Shown here: in pieces, positions 20,294 through 22,470 of the stretch
Position numbering within the stretch: the first letter of the stretch is position 1
How the letters are laid out: each line of letters begins with the position of its first letter
Origin: a virus
Length of the DNA: 22,470 nt
Virus record (IMG/VR): IMGVR_UViG_3300051397_000010
Span: 1-22,470 of that record
Strand: one strand, 5' to 3'
Notes under the pieces: model-generated
Seen by the model: only the letters and a program-made list of their open reading frames with translations
The model's database searches: none
Told to the model about the DNA's origin: nothing
Program-made: the position numbers and the translations under genes

Positions 20294-21772
20294 TTAATGA
20301 GACCGCATGAGCCACCAGGCGGCGGTGGCTGCGCTGCCCGCCCCCAACGCCACCAGGCCCCAGGCCAGCCAGTTCGGTGTAGGAACAGTGGGCGGCGGAG
20401 GGAACGTGCCGGTGAGGTTCGTATTGCCCTGGACGAGGGCGGTCTGCGGACCCGGCGGGCCAGACGACACCGGCAACGGGGCGGCTACCTGATTGTCCGC
20501 CACGACCACGGTGCCGATGCGGCCCGATCCCGCCGCCTGGGGGGTCGCGAGGAACCCCGTCAGGCGCTGTACCGGTCCCGTCACGGTGTTCGCCTGCACG
20601 GTGACCGTGCGGATGCCGCCATGCCCGGCCTCTGTGCTGAGAAGCGGTCCCGGTGGGCCTTGGATGGGTGCGGGAATGATGATGTGGTTCTGAGTCACGG
20701 TGAGGGTCGTCCATGTGGCGGTCTCATGGGCGTCGGCCCAGACAGCCTTGACGGTGTTGCCGTAGTCCCGCGTGGCATGAGCCAGTGGGTTGAGCGTCAG
20801 GGTATTGCCCTGCACGACCGCCGTCTGGATGGTCCCGCCGCCCCGCAGCACTAGCGGTGTCGCCTGGACGGTGGTGGTGGCGGTGGCCGTGAGCGTGATC
20901 GTATTGCCCGTGATCACGAGCCGCCCTGTGGACGGCTTATTCCCCGTATAGGAGGAATACGTCACCAGGGGCGGGGCATGGAGGATGCCCATGACGACGG
21001 GGGTAAAATGCAGCGTGTTCCCCTGCACGACCGCCTCGCGGGCCCCGGAGATGTAGATGCTCGCGTTGTAGATCACATTATCCGCCACGGTCACCGTCCC
21101 GACCGGTTGCGACTGGTGGGGCTCGATATCGAAGGCTGCGTCGACGGTATAGCCGGGGGCGTCGCGCACGAAGACCCGATTTCCGCGGAAGGTGTAAGGG
21201 CCCGTGAGCACACGGCCCGGCGGTTGCCCCAGCACCGAAACCAGCACCCCGGCGCGGGAGTGGGGCTGGAAGTCCCACACACACGCTTCGACCGTCCAGG
21301 GTCCCGTGACATTCGCCATGGAGCCATTGCGGAGGGTGGGGGGCTGGTCGGACTGCGTCCAGGTGCAGCGTTGCACCACCACCGGGCCCTGGCACCCGTC
21401 CAGGACCGCAATACTGACATCTTCAAACGTACAGTCGGTGATTGTGAGGGCGCCCACGCCCCGGCCCCAGAGGGTAAAGCCGTGGGCATTCGGGGCCCGG
21501 ATGGTGAGTCCCTGCACAGTCGCCCCATCCCACACCTGGATGGTGGTATTCGGAATCCCCGCATCGAACCACCAGACCGCGCCCGGCTCGCCGACAAAGG
21601 TGCGGTCCCGAATGGGGCTAGGCCAGGCCCCGATGCCCCGGAACCGCCAGACGCCCGGCGGGGTGACGATGGTCGTGGCCCCGCTCGCGAGCGCCCGGGT
21701 CATGGCGGTGGTGTTGTCGGTCCGGCCATCTCCGACGCCGCCGGTGGCGGCGAGAGACACGCTGCGTGACAT
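20294..21772 (-). CDS. Right-handed beta-helix (pectate-lyase-like) protein with C-terminal membrane anchor
   Basis: 492 residues from the ATG at 21772; an ATG at 21781 sits only one base from the GGAGGG site, so the second is preferred. The N-terminus (VSLAATGGVGDGRTDNTTAM) is the usual entry to a phage or pectin-lyase-like parallel beta-helix. The body repeats V-x-V-x-x-N-x-(I/V/L) turns such as TVTVADNVIYN, LVITGNTITL and VVQGNTLTLN. A Pro-rich stretch (FPPPPTVPTPN) leads to a C-terminal span LAWGLVALGAGSAATAAWWL and a basic end. Tail spikes have no such anchor, so this is likely a membrane-tethered, sugar-binding or -cleaving surface protein. Confidence 0.8.
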   Translation of the reverse strand: MSRSVSLAATGGVGDGRTDNTTAMTRALASGATTIVTPPGVWRFRGIGAWPSPIRDRTFVGEPGAVWWFDAGIPNTTIQVWDGATVQGLTIRAPNAHGFTLWGRGVGALTITDCTFEDVSIAVLDGCQGPVVVQRCTWTQSDQPPTLRNGSMANVTGPWTVEACVWDFQPHSRAGVLVSVLGQPPGRVLTGPYTFRGNRVFVRDAPGYTVDAAFDIEPHQSQPVGTVTVADNVIYNASIYISGAREAVVQGNTLHFTPVVMGILHAPPLVTYSSYTGNKPSTGRLVITGNTITLTATATTTVQATPLVLRGGGTIQTAVVQGNTLTLNPLAHATRDYGNTVKAVWADAHETATWTTLTVTQNHIIIPAPIQGPPGPLLSTEAGHGGIRTVTVQANTVTGPVQRLTGFLATPQAAGSGRIGTVVVADNQVAAPLPVSSGPPGPQTALVQGNTNLTGTFPPPPTVPTPNWLAWGLVALGAGSAATAAWWLMRSH

Positions 21773-21860
21773 GGGGTGCATCCCTCCGATCCGCCAATGC
21801 GGTTATGCGTGGCGCGTCGCCAGATCAAGAACGATACCGATTCTGAGGGTCCTGACTGAA

Positions 21861-22376
21861 TTATAACTCCCGCCGGGTAGGGGTGAGGGTGGGTGCCATC
21901 CCGATGGGGATACCCGCCGCCTCGTGCAGTTCCAACGCCTGGTCCAGCGCGAGCTGCAAGACTTGGTGGTCGACCGCCTGCTCGACTTCGCGCGTGATGT
22001 GATCCGTCGCGGCGCGTTGCCAATAATGCGGGTGGGCCGCATCGTCCCGTTCGAGTTTGTAATGGCCGCGGTCATAGGCCCGATACGGTTGATAGTGATG
22101 GAGTTTGCCGTCGTGGAGCAAAAAGTAGACCACCTTGCCGCGGGCGAAGGCCTCTTGCGTGGCGCGGCCAATGGCGTCGTGGTCGTGAACCCACCGGTCG
22201 CGGGTGCCCAGCGGGGGGTCGCCGGTGCCGTCCCACATGACGGCGGTCCACCGCGGGCGTTCTGCGGCCTCCAGCGCTTCCCGGTCGAGGGAGTGGAGGG
22301 CTTGTCGCACGAGCGAGGGCGCGAGGACCAGGCCCTGGCGGGCCGCGAAGAACAGGATATCGGTAGATCGAATCAT
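21861..22376 (-). CDS. Unknown protein of the late operon
   Basis: 171 residues, ATG at 22376 behind AGAGGAGGC. N-terminus hydrophobic then helical (STDILFFAARQGLVLAPSLV), middle with RWVHDHDAIGRATQEAF and KVVYFLLHDGKLHHYQPYRA, then a helical His/Glu-rich part (TREVEQAVDHQVLQLALDQA). His and acidic residues are plentiful, but no metal motif is clear. An 88-base gap separates it from the beta-helix gene. Confidence 0.6.
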   Translation of the reverse strand: MIRSTDILFFAARQGLVLAPSLVRQALHSLDREALEAAERPRWTAVMWDGTGDPPLGTRDRWVHDHDAIGRATQEAFARGKVVYFLLHDGKLHHYQPYRAYDRGHYKLERDDAAHPHYWQRAATDHITREVEQAVDHQVLQLALDQALELHEAAGIPIGMAPTLTPTRREL

Positions 22377-22387
22377 GCGTGCCTCCT

Positions 22388-22470
22388 CTAGAATAGATAA
22401 GCCGTGACGGCGGCTAGGGCACCGCTGCTGCTGGCCCCATCAATCGCATACATGAGGGTGTTGCTGCTAT
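22388..22470 (-). CDS. C-terminal end of a gene cut by the window edge
   Basis: Only the last 26 codons are present, ending AVTAYLF and TAG at 22388-22390. The tail (LMYAIDGASSSGALAAV) is hydrophobic and Ala/Ser-rich, suggesting a membrane or structural protein. Its stop lies eleven bases before the next start, in the same operon. Too little is seen for a name. Confidence 0.55.
   Translation of the reverse strand, partial: SSNTLMYAIDGASSSGALAAVTAYLF

Noticed and set aside
21860-21865. TATAAT on the minus strand as a promoter for the beta-helix gene
   Set aside because: No acceptable -35 at the right distance, and it overlaps the stop codon of the upstream gene.

Overview
The window looks like part of a temperate phage, prophage or phage-plasmid. 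The likely host is a GC-rich Gram-positive bacterium. Three things suggest a Firmicutes host: nearly every gene has a strong AGGAGG-type ribosome binding site, the regulators and replication proteins are of Firmicutes phage type (an AbrB-like zinc protein, a G39P-like helicase loader, an XhlA-like membrane protein), and genes are packed with ATGA or TAATG overlaps. A Sulfobacillus-like acidophile is possible, but that is a guess. No terminase, portal, major capsid or integrase gene is visible, so virion type and lifestyle stay open.

Layout. Positions 1-1104 (minus strand) hold a lysozyme/transglycosylase-like membrane protein and a retropepsin-like aspartic protease. A short palindromic divergent region follows, then three plus-strand coiled-coil genes (1203-2673). 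From a near-consensus promoter at 2796-2823 a long plus-strand early region runs to 14781. It contains an AbrB-like regulator, a Dam-type methylase, an XRE repressor with its own promoter and operator, a recombination module (YqaJ exonuclease, two single-strand annealing proteins, RusA resolvase), an IscB/omegaRNA mobile element, a DnaD-like initiator carrying repeat arrays that look like the replication origin, a G39P-like helicase loader, a glycoside-hydrolase-like lysin, and a tail of accessory genes with a broken cytosine methylase. From 22470 down to 14793 a tightly overlapping minus-strand operon encodes membrane proteins, a beta-helix protein, a holin-like protein, a 536-residue protein with a degenerate zincin motif, small unknowns and a second retropepsin-like protein.

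How the parts may work together. The early region replicates, recombines and methylates the element. The minus-strand set is probably late and includes envelope-interacting or membrane-associated proteins. Several proteins carry a single Gly/Ala-rich membrane segment at one end, which may mean that a membrane (virion or host envelope) is where they assemble.

The most striking item is the IscB RNA-guided nuclease inserted between the RusA gene and the replication initiator. Its guide would come from the phage gene that it interrupts, so it is predicted to cut element-free copies of the same phage locus. It also lacks its own stop codon and reads in frame through its right end into a 112-residue phage domain. 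Other points of note are an in-frame TAA at codon 11 of the first annealing protein, 11-bp phased GTAAC boxes next to 15-bp AT-rich repeats inside the initiator gene, two different retropepsin-like proteins, and two peptidoglycan or peptidase-type enzymes lacking an expected catalytic residue.
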